The position numbers were made by a program, and so were the translations under genes. Below are positions 45,808-53,860 of a stretch of 64,000 nt of DNA, piece by piece (the first letter of the stretch is position 1; every line of letters starts with the position of its first letter). The DNA lies in the NCBI RefSeq assembly GCF_000371965.1, contig NZ_AQUO01000003.1:1-64000 (forward strand), written 5' to 3'. The DNA comes from Paracoccus sp. N5 (GTDB lineage: Bacteria > Pseudomonadota > Alphaproteobacteria > Rhodobacterales > Rhodobacteraceae). The notes beneath the pieces were generated by a model. The model was not told where the DNA came from, did no database searches, and worked only from the letters and a program-made list of their open reading frames with translations.

Positions 45808-46644
45808 ATGGCTGACCTCATCGTCGGAATCTGCCGCTTTTCCTTCCTGGGCCGGGGCGACTGGGCCATCTATTCCGGCACCGGGCACGGCTCCGAGGCC
45901 GAGGCCGAGGCGCGCCGCAAGGTCGCCGAGACGCTGTATCGGCCCGAGCGGCTGGAGCAGCGCTTTCGCAGTTTCGAGGCGCTGACGCTGGCCTCGATCA
46001 AGGCGCAGCGCCATCCCGATTTCCATTTCATCGTGCTGACCTCGCCGGCGATGCCGCCGGCCTATCGCGCCCGGCTGGAAAGGCTCTGCGCCGGCGATGG
46101 CCGCATCCACCTGCTGGTCTCGGACCGGCCGATGGTGAACGAGGCGCTGGCGCCGCTGCTGGCGCAGATCTCGGAAGACGGGCGGCACCGGCTGGTGCAG
46201 TTCCGGCTGGACGACGACGATTGCCTGGGCATCGAATACACCGCCGCCCTGCATCGCGCCGCCGAGGCGGGCCGGCAATACGACGTCTTTGCCTTCAGCA
46301 TGCCGCGCGGGCTTCTGGTCAGCAACTATGCCGGGGCCGAGCCGGCGCGCTACGAGATCGACCGCCCCTTCCATTCGGCCGGCGCGGCGGTGCGGCCGCG
46401 ATCGCCGGCGCAGACGATCTATTCCTTCGGCCATTACGCGCTGATGCGGCGCTTTCCCTGTCTGCTCGACCCGCGCTTCCTGGGCTCGCTGCAACTGAAG
46501 CTCGAGGGCCACGATTCCCGGCCCGAGGTGCCGCGTCGCGGCAACGGGCTGAGGTTGCTCGAGCAGCCGGTCTTTGCCGAGAACCTGGCCCGCGCCTTTC
46601 CCTTCGTCGCGCTGAGCCAGCTGGAAACGCTGCTTCTGGCCTGA
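45808..46644 (+). CDS. putative rhamnosyltransferase (PF11316-type)
   Basis: A 278-residue glycosyltransferase-like protein. It begins ADLIVGICRFSFLGRGDWAIY and has a DDDD run (RLDDDDCLGIEY, about residue 135) that would bind metal and nucleotide sugar, plus the GYALMRR-like segment FGHYALMRRFPC. Proteobacterial homologues are annotated as putative rhamnosyl transferases, probably acting on surface polysaccharide. No biosynthetic neighbours are present, so acceptor and sugar are unknown. GGGAGG precedes the ATG at 45808; a GTG at 45781 would add nine residues. Confidence 0.7.
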   Translation: MADLIVGICRFSFLGRGDWAIYSGTGHGSEAEAEARRKVAETLYRPERLEQRFRSFEALTLASIKAQRHPDFHFIVLTSPAMPPAYRARLERLCAGDGRIHLLVSDRPMVNEALAPLLAQISEDGRHRLVQFRLDDDDCLGIEYTAALHRAAEAGRQYDVFAFSMPRGLLVSNYAGAEPARYEIDRPFHSAGAAVRPRSPAQTIYSFGHYALMRRFPCLLDPRFLGSLQLKLEGHDSRPEVPRRGNGLRLLEQPVFAENLARAFPFVALSQLETLLLA

Positions 46645-46843
46645 GTTTCGGCTGAGGCGCACCGGCGGCACCCTATGGCGCCCCGCGCAGCTTTGCCCCG
46701 CGCCCGGCTGGATGCGGGGCCTGTCACATTCGTGCCACAGCGGGGGTAAAGGCGACGGCCCGGCGCGCTTTTCCTGCGCGGGAATCATTGACGGCGCCGG
46801 CCATGCAGCGGTTAGGGAAGAAACCCAGCCAGCCGCGACCCTG

Positions 46844-46911
46844 ACTCCTGCGGCCAAGCCAGCCGCTCGACATTTCGGGGCGTGCCTGAGCGTGGGCACC
46901 CCGTCAGGAGT
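46844..46911 (+). promoter_or_regulatory. structured leader able to sequester the receptor ribosome-binding site
   Basis: In the 273-base gap before the second TonB receptor, ACTCCTG (46844-46850) is complementary to CAGGAGT (46905-46911), which contains the receptor Shine-Dalgarno AGGAG. Between them a strong hairpin forms from CGGGG (46876-46880) with CCCCG (46899-46903) and TGCC (46883-46886) with GGCA (46895-46898). This could mask translation initiation. No known riboswitch consensus was recognised. Confidence 0.4.
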
Positions 46912-46917
46912 AGTTTC

Positions 46918-49131
46918 ATGGTCGCGAACCCGATCCGCCGGCAGCTTGCCGGCTGCGCCAGCCCGTTGGCGCTGGCTCTTGTGGGGGCACTGGCCGCCCC
47001 GGCCGCCTGGGCCCAGGACAGCGATGCGGCGCCGGATGCGCCCGTGGTGCTGAACACCGTCACCCTGAGCGGCGATGCCGCGACCGAGGGCACCGGCAGC
47101 TATACCACCCAGGCCGCCTCGGGCACGGCGGCGGGCCTTGACCTGACGGCCAGGGAAACGCCGCAATCGGTCTCGGTGATGACCAGCCAGCAGATGCAGG
47201 ACCAGGGCATCACCACCTTGAACCAGGTCGTGGACTGGACGCCGGGCCTGACCGCGCAGCAGGGCAACGGCGAATTCCGCTGGATCTTCTACGCCCGCGG
47301 CTCGGCGGTCGAGAACCAGCAGTTCGACGGCGTGCCGAACTATGTGCATTATTATTCCCGCGACGTGAACCCGCAGGAGGACATGGCGATGTTCGACCGC
47401 GTCGAGGTCGTGCGCGGCGCCACCGGCCTGCTGGAGGGGACCGGCAGCCCCTCGGCCTCGATCAACCTGGTGCGCAAGATGCCCACGGCCGAGCGGCAAA
47501 GCTCGGTCGAGGTCGAGGCGTCGAGCTTTGGCAACGGGCGGCTGACCTATGACACCTCGGGGCCGATCACGGCCGACGGCCGGCTGCGCGGCCGCTTCGT
47601 CGCCTCGGCCTTGGCCGGCAACGGCTTCCGCGACTACATGACCGACGAGCGCGGGCTGCTTTACGGCGTGCTGGAATACGACCTGACCGACAGCACCACG
47701 ATCAGCGCGGCGCTGAGCCACGGCAAGGAAAAGATCGACGGCTATTCCTGGGGCGGCATCTGGACCGCGCGCGACGGCAGCTTCTACGATTTCGATTCCA
47801 GCACCGCCTCGGCGGCGGAATGGGAATATTCCGACCGCGAGCAGACCGTCGGCTATCTGGACCTGCGGCATCAGTTCGACAACGGCTGGCAGCTGACGGC
47901 CAAGCTGCGCCGGTCGAACGGCATGGTGGACATGCTGTCGTCCTATATGTGGTATGACACCACCGGCACGCTTTATCGCGACGGCGCGCTGTTTCATTAT
48001 GTCAGCCAGACCAACTCGGGCGACCTGCGCCTGTCGGGCCAGGTCACGCTGTTCGGGCGCGAGCACGACCTGGTCTTCGGCGTGAACGGCAACCGCGACC
48101 GCACCCGCTACGACGGCAAGAATCCCTATGCCTATGTCATCGCCGATCCCTCGGTCGCCGACCCGAACGAACATCCCTATCCGGCGGCGAACGACGTGAC
48201 CTATTTCGGCGACATGGTGTCGCGGAACTACGGCCTCTATGGCTCGGCCCGCTGGAGCCTGGCCGAGAACGTCAAGCTGATCACCGGCGCCCGGGTGTCC
48301 TGGTACGAGGCGCAGAACGAAAGCGGCTATGCCGGCAGCAATTCCAGCGACGGCTACAAGGTCGATGCCGAGGTGACGCCCTATGTCGGGCTGGTCTATG
48401 ACGTGAACGACACCTGGACCGTCTATGGCAGCTTTACCGAGATCTTCACCCCGCAGAGCGCCCTGGGCGTCGACGGGCTGATCGACCCGGTCTATGGCAA
48501 GAATTTCGAGGTCGGCGCCAAGGCCGCGCTGCTGGACGGCGGCCTGACCTTTGCCGCCGCCGCCTTCCAGACCGACCAGGACGGCCTGGCCGAGGACGAC
48601 CCGGACAATACGGGCTGCGGCGGCCCCGGCACCGGCTGTTCGATCAACGCCGGGCTGATCCGCACCCGCGGCGCGGAGTTCGAGCTGTCGGGCGCGGTCA
48701 ACGACCGCTGGAACGTCGCGGCGAGCTATACCTATGCCCATGCCGAATACGAGGAAGGCGAGAATGCGGGCCAGCGCTACAACACCGGCACGGCGCCGCT
48801 GCACCTGGTCAAGCTGAACACCACCTATCGCCTGGCCGGCGCGCTGGAGGGGCTGACGGTCGGCGGCGCGCTGCGCTATCAAAGCCGGACCTATCAGGAC
48901 AACCCGGACGGCTCGTTCGATTCCGGCGGCGCGCCCTATGCCATGCGCCAGGGCGGATTCGTGGTGGCCGACGTGATGGCACGCTATGAGCTGTCCGAGG
49001 CGACGGCGGTGCAGCTGAACGTCAACAACCTGTTCGACAAGCAGTATTACTCGGCCATTGCCAGCCCGGGTTACGGCAATTTCATCGGCCAGGGCCGCAA
49101 CGCCACCCTGACCCTGGTGCACAGGTTCTGA
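46918..49131 (+). CDS. TonB-dependent siderophore receptor (FhuE/FpvA-like)
   Basis: A 737-residue outer-membrane receptor. A long signal peptide (to PAAWAQ) is followed by a TonB-box-like VVLNTVTLSG and the plug motif ARETPQSVSVMTSQQMQDQGITTLNQVVDWTPGL, characteristic of the ferric-siderophore subfamily. Then FDRVEVVRGATGLLEGTGSPSASINLVRK precedes the barrel, which ends NNLFDKQYYSAIASPGYGNFIGQGRNATLTLVHRF. It probably imports a hydroxamate or pyoverdine-type xenosiderophore. The start at 46918 follows AGGAG by 7 bases. No cytoplasmic-membrane importer is adjacent. Confidence 0.88.
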   Translation: MVANPIRRQLAGCASPLALALVGALAAPAAWAQDSDAAPDAPVVLNTVTLSGDAATEGTGSYTTQAASGTAAGLDLTARETPQSVSVMTSQQMQDQGITTLNQVVDWTPGLTAQQGNGEFRWIFYARGSAVENQQFDGVPNYVHYYSRDVNPQEDMAMFDRVEVVRGATGLLEGTGSPSASINLVRKMPTAERQSSVEVEASSFGNGRLTYDTSGPITADGRLRGRFVASALAGNGFRDYMTDERGLLYGVLEYDLTDSTTISAALSHGKEKIDGYSWGGIWTARDGSFYDFDSSTASAAEWEYSDREQTVGYLDLRHQFDNGWQLTAKLRRSNGMVDMLSSYMWYDTTGTLYRDGALFHYVSQTNSGDLRLSGQVTLFGREHDLVFGVNGNRDRTRYDGKNPYAYVIADPSVADPNEHPYPAANDVTYFGDMVSRNYGLYGSARWSLAENVKLITGARVSWYEAQNESGYAGSNSSDGYKVDAEVTPYVGLVYDVNDTWTVYGSFTEIFTPQSALGVDGLIDPVYGKNFEVGAKAALLDGGLTFAAAAFQTDQDGLAEDDPDNTGCGGPGTGCSINAGLIRTRGAEFELSGAVNDRWNVAASYTYAHAEYEEGENAGQRYNTGTAPLHLVKLNTTYRLAGALEGLTVGGALRYQSRTYQDNPDGSFDSGGAPYAMRQGGFVVADVMARYELSEATAVQLNVNNLFDKQYYSAIASPGYGNFIGQGRNATLTLVHRF

Positions 49132-49138
49132 AACCGAT

Positions 49139-49165
49139 CCGTCGCGCCGCATCCCGGCGCGACGG
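49139..49165 (+). terminator. hairpin after the siderophore receptor
   Basis: CCGTCGCGCCG and CGGCGCGACGG form a perfect 11-base stem with a 5-base loop, 7 bases after the receptor stop. It has the position of an intrinsic terminator although the following bases are not U-rich. Confidence 0.6.
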
Positions 49166-49351
49166 CATCCCCGCGACGGGCGCTCCGGCCCGCTTCATCT
49201 CCTTGCCCGTGCGCCGATCGCGGAACCTTGCGCCGCCCCCGGGCCTTAATGGAGCAGCGGTCGGTCCCGCGCCACGACGGGGCAGGGGCCGCGATCCCGC
49301 GTCCGGCCGCGCCATGTTGCGCGCGCCGGCGGCGGCAGGAAGGGGCAGGGG

Positions 49352-50089
49352 TTGACGGATCACAGCACAGCGGGCGAGGCGATGCCGGACCCTCGAAGCC
49401 ACGGTTTTTTCTTCGATTTCGACGGCACCCTGGCCGAGATCGCACCGCGCGCCGAGGATGTGGTGCTGGACCGGGGCCTGCGCGCCGACCTGCTGCGGCT
49501 CTGGCAGCGCAGCGGCGGTGCCGTCGCCGCGCTGAGCGGGCGGCGCCGCGCCGACCTGGCCCGCTATCTGCCCGCGGACATCCCGCTGGCCGGGCTGCAC
49601 GGCTGGGAGATCGAGGGCGGCGACACGATCGAGATCGCGGCGCTGGCGCATGCGCTCGACGGGCTGCGCGACAGCCTTGCCGCCATCACCGCCCACCATC
49701 CCGGCGCGCGGCTCGAGGACAAGGGGCCGGCGCTGGCGCTGCATTGGCGCCTGGCGCCCGAGGCCGAGCCCGCCCTGACCCTGGCCGCCGAGCAGGCCGT
49801 CGCGGCGCTTGGCCCGGCCTGGGTGCTGCAACCCGGCAAATGCGTGGTCGAGATCCGCCCGCGGGGCCATGACAAGGGCGACGCGCTGCGCCGCTTCATG
49901 GCGCACCCGCCGTTCCGCGGCCGCCGCCCGGTCGCCTTCGGCGACGATCTGACCGACATTCCCATGCTGCGGGCGGCGCGGCAGGCCGGAGGGCTGGCCG
50001 TGGCCGTCGGCGAACGCGACCTGCCTTGCGACCTGCGCCTGGCCGGGCCGGCCGCCCTTGCCCTTTGGATAAGACGGAGCCTCGAATGA
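49352..50089 (+). CDS. otsB: OtsB, trehalose-6-phosphate phosphatase
   Basis: A 245-residue HAD-superfamily phosphatase. Motif I is FFFDFDGTLAEI with the nucleophile Asp, motif II is AALSGRR, and motif IV is VAFGDDLTDIPML. It removes phosphate from trehalose-6-phosphate made by OtsA. The start is uncertain: a TTG at 49352 has AAGGGG at good distance, while an ATG at 49382 has GAGG too close. The stop overlaps the GH15 gene start (ATGA), giving the operon otsB-GH15-otsA. Confidence 0.88.
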   Translation: MTDHSTAGEAMPDPRSHGFFFDFDGTLAEIAPRAEDVVLDRGLRADLLRLWQRSGGAVAALSGRRRADLARYLPADIPLAGLHGWEIEGGDTIEIAALAHALDGLRDSLAAITAHHPGARLEDKGPALALHWRLAPEAEPALTLAAEQAVAALGPAWVLQPGKCVVEIRPRGHDKGDALRRFMAHPPFRGRRPVAFGDDLTDIPMLRAARQAGGLAVAVGERDLPCDLRLAGPAALALWIRRSLE

Positions 50090-51885
50090 TCCCGATGCCT
50101 GCCCCCTCGCTGGAACTCGGCCTGATCGGCAATGCCGCGACCGCCGCGCTGCTGAACGCGCTTGGCGACGTGACCTGGATGTGCCTGCCGCGCTTCGACG
50201 GCGACCCGGTGTTCTGCCGGCTGCTCGAGCCGCAATCCGGTCCCGATAGCGGGCTGTGGTCGATCCGCTGCGACGAGCTGGCCCGCACCCGGCAAAGCTA
50301 TCGCGGCCATACCGCCATCCTCGAGACGATCCAGGAGGACGACCAGGGCAACCGCCTGAAGATCACCGATTTCCTGCCCCGCTTCCCGGATCGCGGCCGG
50401 ATGTTCCGCGGCCGCACGCTGGTGCGCATCGTCGAGCCGCTGGCCGGCACGCCGCGCATCACCGTGCGCCTGTGCCCGCGCCACGGCTATGGCGCCCATG
50501 CCGCCCGGGTCATGCGCGGCTCCAACCACCTGCGCTATGACCTGGACCAGCAGGCGCTGCGGCTGACCACCTCGGCGCCGGTGGAATTCGTGCTGAACGA
50601 GACGCCCTTCCTGCTGGACCGTCCGCATGCCTTCCTGCTGGGCCCCGACGAGCCGCTGAGCGACGGGCCCCATGTCATCGCCGCCGCCTTCCTGGAACGG
50701 ACCGAGGCCTATTGGCTGGACTGGGTGCGGGCGCTGTCGATCCCGCCGGATTATCAGGAGGTGGTGATCCGCGCCGCCATCACGCTGAAGCTGTGCGAAT
50801 ACGAGGAAACCGGCGCCATCGTCGCGGCGCTGACCACCTCGATCCCGGAATATGCCGATACGCAGCGCAACTGGGATTACCGCTTCTGCTGGCTGCGCGA
50901 CAGCTTCTTCACCGTCAAGGCGCTGAACAGCCTGGGCGTCACCAAGACGATGGAGGATTACCTCGCCTATGTGCTGAACCTCGCCACCGGCACGCCCGAC
51001 GGCTACATGCAGCCGCTGTTCGGCCTGGGCCACGAGCGGGTGCTGGACGAAGAGACCTGCCCGGCGCTTCTGGGCTATGACGGGCACGGGCCGGTGCGGC
51101 GCGGCAATGCCGCCTATACGCAGGTGCAGAACGACGGCTATGGCTCGGTGATCCTGGCGGTCAGCCAGTGCTTCTTCGACCAGCGCCTGCCGCGCCTGGG
51201 CGGGATCGAGCTGTTCGAGCGGCTGGAGGTGCTGGGCCGGCAGGCGGTGGCGCGCTGGAACACCCCCGACGCCGGGCTGTGGGAATTCCGCACCCGCGAA
51301 AGCGTCCATACCCATTCGGTGCTGATGTGCTGGGGCGCCTGCGACCGGCTGGCGCGGATCGCGGCGCATCTGGGCCTGCCGCAGCGCGCCGCCGCCTGGG
51401 GCGCCCATGCCGACGCCATGCGCCAGGCGATCGAGACCCAGGGCTGGAACGACACGGTCGGCGCCTATGTCTCGGCCTTCGGCGGCGCGGACCTGGATGC
51501 GAGCCTGCTTCTGATGCCCGAGGTCGGCTACTGCACCGGCGAGAACCCGCGCTACCAGGCCACCGTCGCCGCCTGCGAGGCGCAGCTGCGCCAGGGCCAC
51601 CACCTGTTCCGCTATCGCGCCCCCGACGATTTCGGCACGCCCGAGACCGCCTTCACCGCTTGCACCTTCTGGCTGATCGACGCGCTGGTCCGGCTGGGCC
51701 GCCATGACGAGGCGCGCGAGATTTTCGCCGCGGTGCTGGAACAACGCACCGCCCTGGGGCTTCTGTCCGAGGATGTGCATGTCGCCAGCCGCACGCTCTG
51801 GGGCAATTTCCCGCAGACCTATTCCATGGTCGGGCTGATCAACGCCGCGATCAAGCTGTCGCGCAAATGGGAAGACGTCGTATGA
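50086..51885 (+). CDS. GH15-family glycoside hydrolase (glucoamylase/trehalase-like)
   Basis: A 599-residue glycosidase of the GH15 group: an N-terminal beta-sandwich (LELGLIGNAATAALLNALGDVTWMCLPRFDGDPVFCRLL) and a C-terminal (alpha/alpha)6 barrel starting around residue 250 with the hallmark RNWDYRFCWLRDSFFTVKAL. There is no signal peptide, so it is cytoplasmic. GH15 enzymes hydrolyse maltose-type oligosaccharides, and some act as trehalases. Sitting between otsB and otsA with overlapping ends, it probably participates in trehalose turnover. Confidence 0.85.
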   Translation: MIPMPAPSLELGLIGNAATAALLNALGDVTWMCLPRFDGDPVFCRLLEPQSGPDSGLWSIRCDELARTRQSYRGHTAILETIQEDDQGNRLKITDFLPRFPDRGRMFRGRTLVRIVEPLAGTPRITVRLCPRHGYGAHAARVMRGSNHLRYDLDQQALRLTTSAPVEFVLNETPFLLDRPHAFLLGPDEPLSDGPHVIAAAFLERTEAYWLDWVRALSIPPDYQEVVIRAAITLKLCEYEETGAIVAALTTSIPEYADTQRNWDYRFCWLRDSFFTVKALNSLGVTKTMEDYLAYVLNLATGTPDGYMQPLFGLGHERVLDEETCPALLGYDGHGPVRRGNAAYTQVQNDGYGSVILAVSQCFFDQRLPRLGGIELFERLEVLGRQAVARWNTPDAGLWEFRTRESVHTHSVLMCWGACDRLARIAAHLGLPQRAAAWGAHADAMRQAIETQGWNDTVGAYVSAFGGADLDASLLLMPEVGYCTGENPRYQATVAACEAQLRQGHHLFRYRAPDDFGTPETAFTACTFWLIDALVRLGRHDEAREIFAAVLEQRTALGLLSEDVHVASRTLWGNFPQTYSMVGLINAAIKLSRKWEDVV

Positions 51886-53252
51886 GCCGCCTTGTCGTCG
51901 TTTCGAACCGATTGCCCGCACGCGGCAAGGGCGTCGCGGCCGGCGGGCTTGCCGTCGCGCTGGAAGCGGCGCTGAAGGACCGGGGCGGGCTGTGGCTGGG
52001 CTGGTCGGGGCGCACGGCGGAAACGCCGGGCCCGGTCGCCCTCAGCCAGGCCGGCGAGGTCACCTTTGCCGCGCTGGACCTGACCCCGGCCGAGGTCAAG
52101 GGCTATTACGAAGGCATCTCGAACAGCGTGCTCTGGCCGCTGTGCCATTATCGCGCCGACCTGCTCGACTATACCCGCGACGACATGGAGTGCTACCAGC
52201 AGGTGAACGGCCGTTTTGCCGATGCGCTGGTCGGGCTGTTGCGGCCCGACGACCTGATCTGGGTGCACGACTATCACCTGATCCCGCTGGCGGCCGAGCT
52301 GCGCCGGCGCGGGGTGGAAAACCGCATCGGCTATTTCCACCACATCCCCTGGCCGGCGCGGGACCTGTTCCGGGCGCTGCCGCGCTCGCGCCGCTTCCTG
52401 TCGGCGATGCTGGCCCATGACCTGGTCGGGTTGCAGACCCCGACCGATACCGCGAACCTGCGCGACGCGCTCGAGGGCGCCCGCGACCGGCTCGAGTTCG
52501 CCCCGCCGCGCGACACCCGCATCGGCGCCTATCCGATCTCGATCGACACGGCGGGTTTTGCCGCCCGGGCCGCGCGGGCGCGCGATCTGCCGCGCATCCG
52601 CGAGCTGCACCAGCGTTTCGGAGCCCGCGACCACGTGATCGGCGTGGACCGGCTGGACTATTCCAAGGGCCTGCCCGAGCGGCTGCGCGCCTTCGAGCAG
52701 CTGCTGGCCAGCCACCCCGAGCTGCATGGCAAGCTGGGATACATGCAGATCACCCCGGCCTCGCGCGCGGGGATCGAAGGCTATGAGCGCATCCGGCAAG
52801 AGGTCGCCGAACGCGCCGGCCGGCTGAATGCGACCTATGGCAACCTGGACTGGATGCCGGTGCGCTATATCAACCGCGCCTTCAGCCAGACCTTGCTGGC
52901 CGGGCTCTATCGCATGTCGCGGGTCGGGCTGGTGACGCCGCTGCGCGACGGCATGAACCTGGTGGCCAAGGAATATGTCGCGGCGCAGGATCCGCAGGAC
53001 CCGGGCGTGCTGATCCTGTCGCGCTTTGCCGGGGCAGCGGCGGAGCTCTCGGCGGCGCTGATCGTCAACCCGCATGACATTGAGGAGGTGGCCGAGGCCC
53101 TGGCCAGCGCCCTGACCATGCCCGAGGACGAACGCCGCGAGCGCCACGCCGCGATGATGGCGGTCTTGCGCGCCAACCCGATCGAGGCCTGGGCGCGCGG
53201 CTTTCTGAAGGATCTGGCGCCGGTGCCGATCAGCAGCGCGCCCGAGGCATAG
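51882..53252 (+). CDS. otsA: OtsA, trehalose-6-phosphate synthase
   Basis: A 456-residue GT20 glycosyltransferase that makes trehalose-6-phosphate from a nucleotide-glucose and glucose-6-phosphate. Typical segments are VVVSNRLP, LIWVHDYHLIPLAAELR, IGYFHHIPWPARDLF, VDRLDYSKGLPERLRAF and TPLRDGMNLVAKEYVAAQ. The start overlaps the GH15 stop (ATGA). With otsB it supports trehalose accumulation for osmotic or desiccation tolerance. Confidence 0.94.
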   Translation: MSRLVVVSNRLPARGKGVAAGGLAVALEAALKDRGGLWLGWSGRTAETPGPVALSQAGEVTFAALDLTPAEVKGYYEGISNSVLWPLCHYRADLLDYTRDDMECYQQVNGRFADALVGLLRPDDLIWVHDYHLIPLAAELRRRGVENRIGYFHHIPWPARDLFRALPRSRRFLSAMLAHDLVGLQTPTDTANLRDALEGARDRLEFAPPRDTRIGAYPISIDTAGFAARAARARDLPRIRELHQRFGARDHVIGVDRLDYSKGLPERLRAFEQLLASHPELHGKLGYMQITPASRAGIEGYERIRQEVAERAGRLNATYGNLDWMPVRYINRAFSQTLLAGLYRMSRVGLVTPLRDGMNLVAKEYVAAQDPQDPGVLILSRFAGAAAELSAALIVNPHDIEEVAEALASALTMPEDERRERHAAMMAVLRANPIEAWARGFLKDLAPVPISSAPEA

Positions 53253-53806
53253 ATGCTGCGCCGCCATCCCGGCCGTCGGCCCGAATCTGGTCCATCGAGC
53301 GATGACCGGATATGCCTTGGCAAGCGCCGGCGCCGCAGTTGCCTGCCGCGCCGTCCGTATGCCATGGTCTTGACGGAATCTTCCTGCGATCCGTCGCGTC
53401 GGTGGCCTTGATCGCCGCCCGATCATCCTGCGGTCACAGGACTTGCGCGCGGTCCGCCGCCCGCAGTCAGCCACTGACGGGGAAATACCGTCGAAGCCCG
53501 ACCGCGCCGATCTCGCTCTGCTTGCCGGCGCAGATGGTCGCTGCCGGATGCCAGCTGAACCTTCGCTCCTCCTTGCTGTCCTCAGGCGCGGGCGCCCCGG
53601 CAAAGGCATTCACTGTCGAACGTCCAAGTTGCGGCGGCGGACAGCAAATTTCTTGTAGCGGAGATGAAATGACGGCCAATAAGAGGCCAGCGCCGGAAAT
53701 TTTATTGAGATGAATCAATGACGTTTTCCCAAGCCGGCGGCGGTTCTGTGCCATTGCGAGGGCAAATAACGCCCATCGAAACTCGCCTGTGACCTCTGAT
53801 GCGCAA
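53253..53806. other. lower-GC intergenic region, no recognisable gene
   Basis: About 550 bases between otsA and the terminator of tniQ. The second half is AT-richer than the rest of the window (for example around 53640-53720). Short open frames exist on both strands, but none has a ribosome-binding site or a recognisable domain. Together with the orphan tniQ it looks like debris of a mobile element. No terminal repeats were identified with confidence. Confidence 0.4.
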
Positions 53807-53835
53807 CAAAAAAAAGCCGCCCATGATGGGCGGCT
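53807..53835 (-). terminator. intrinsic terminator of tniQ
   Basis: On the minus strand AGCCGCCC and GGGCGGCT pair in a hairpin followed by eight U residues (plus-strand A-run at 53808-53815). It starts 25 bases after the tniQ stop. It is the only textbook rho-independent terminator noticed in the window. Confidence 0.9.
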
Positions 53836-53860
53836 CGCAAGACTTCAGGCTTGGATAAGG

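Noticed and set aside
46645..46917. Cobalamin riboswitch in front of the siderophore-type TonB receptor
   Set aside because: A GGGAAG stretch and CAGGAG were noticed, but the conserved B12-box and the GCCACTG core are absent. Only the anti-Shine-Dalgarno pairing is supported.
49222..49246. EcfG-type promoter upstream of otsB (GGAAC at 49222)
   Set aside because: The -35 element GGAAC is present, but no CGTT or GTT follows at 16-17 bases; the -10 region is too poor to call.
53467..53754. A 95-codon minus-strand open frame upstream of otsA's 3' neighbour region
   Set aside because: No ribosome-binding site, low-complexity composition and no family resemblance; treated as non-coding debris.
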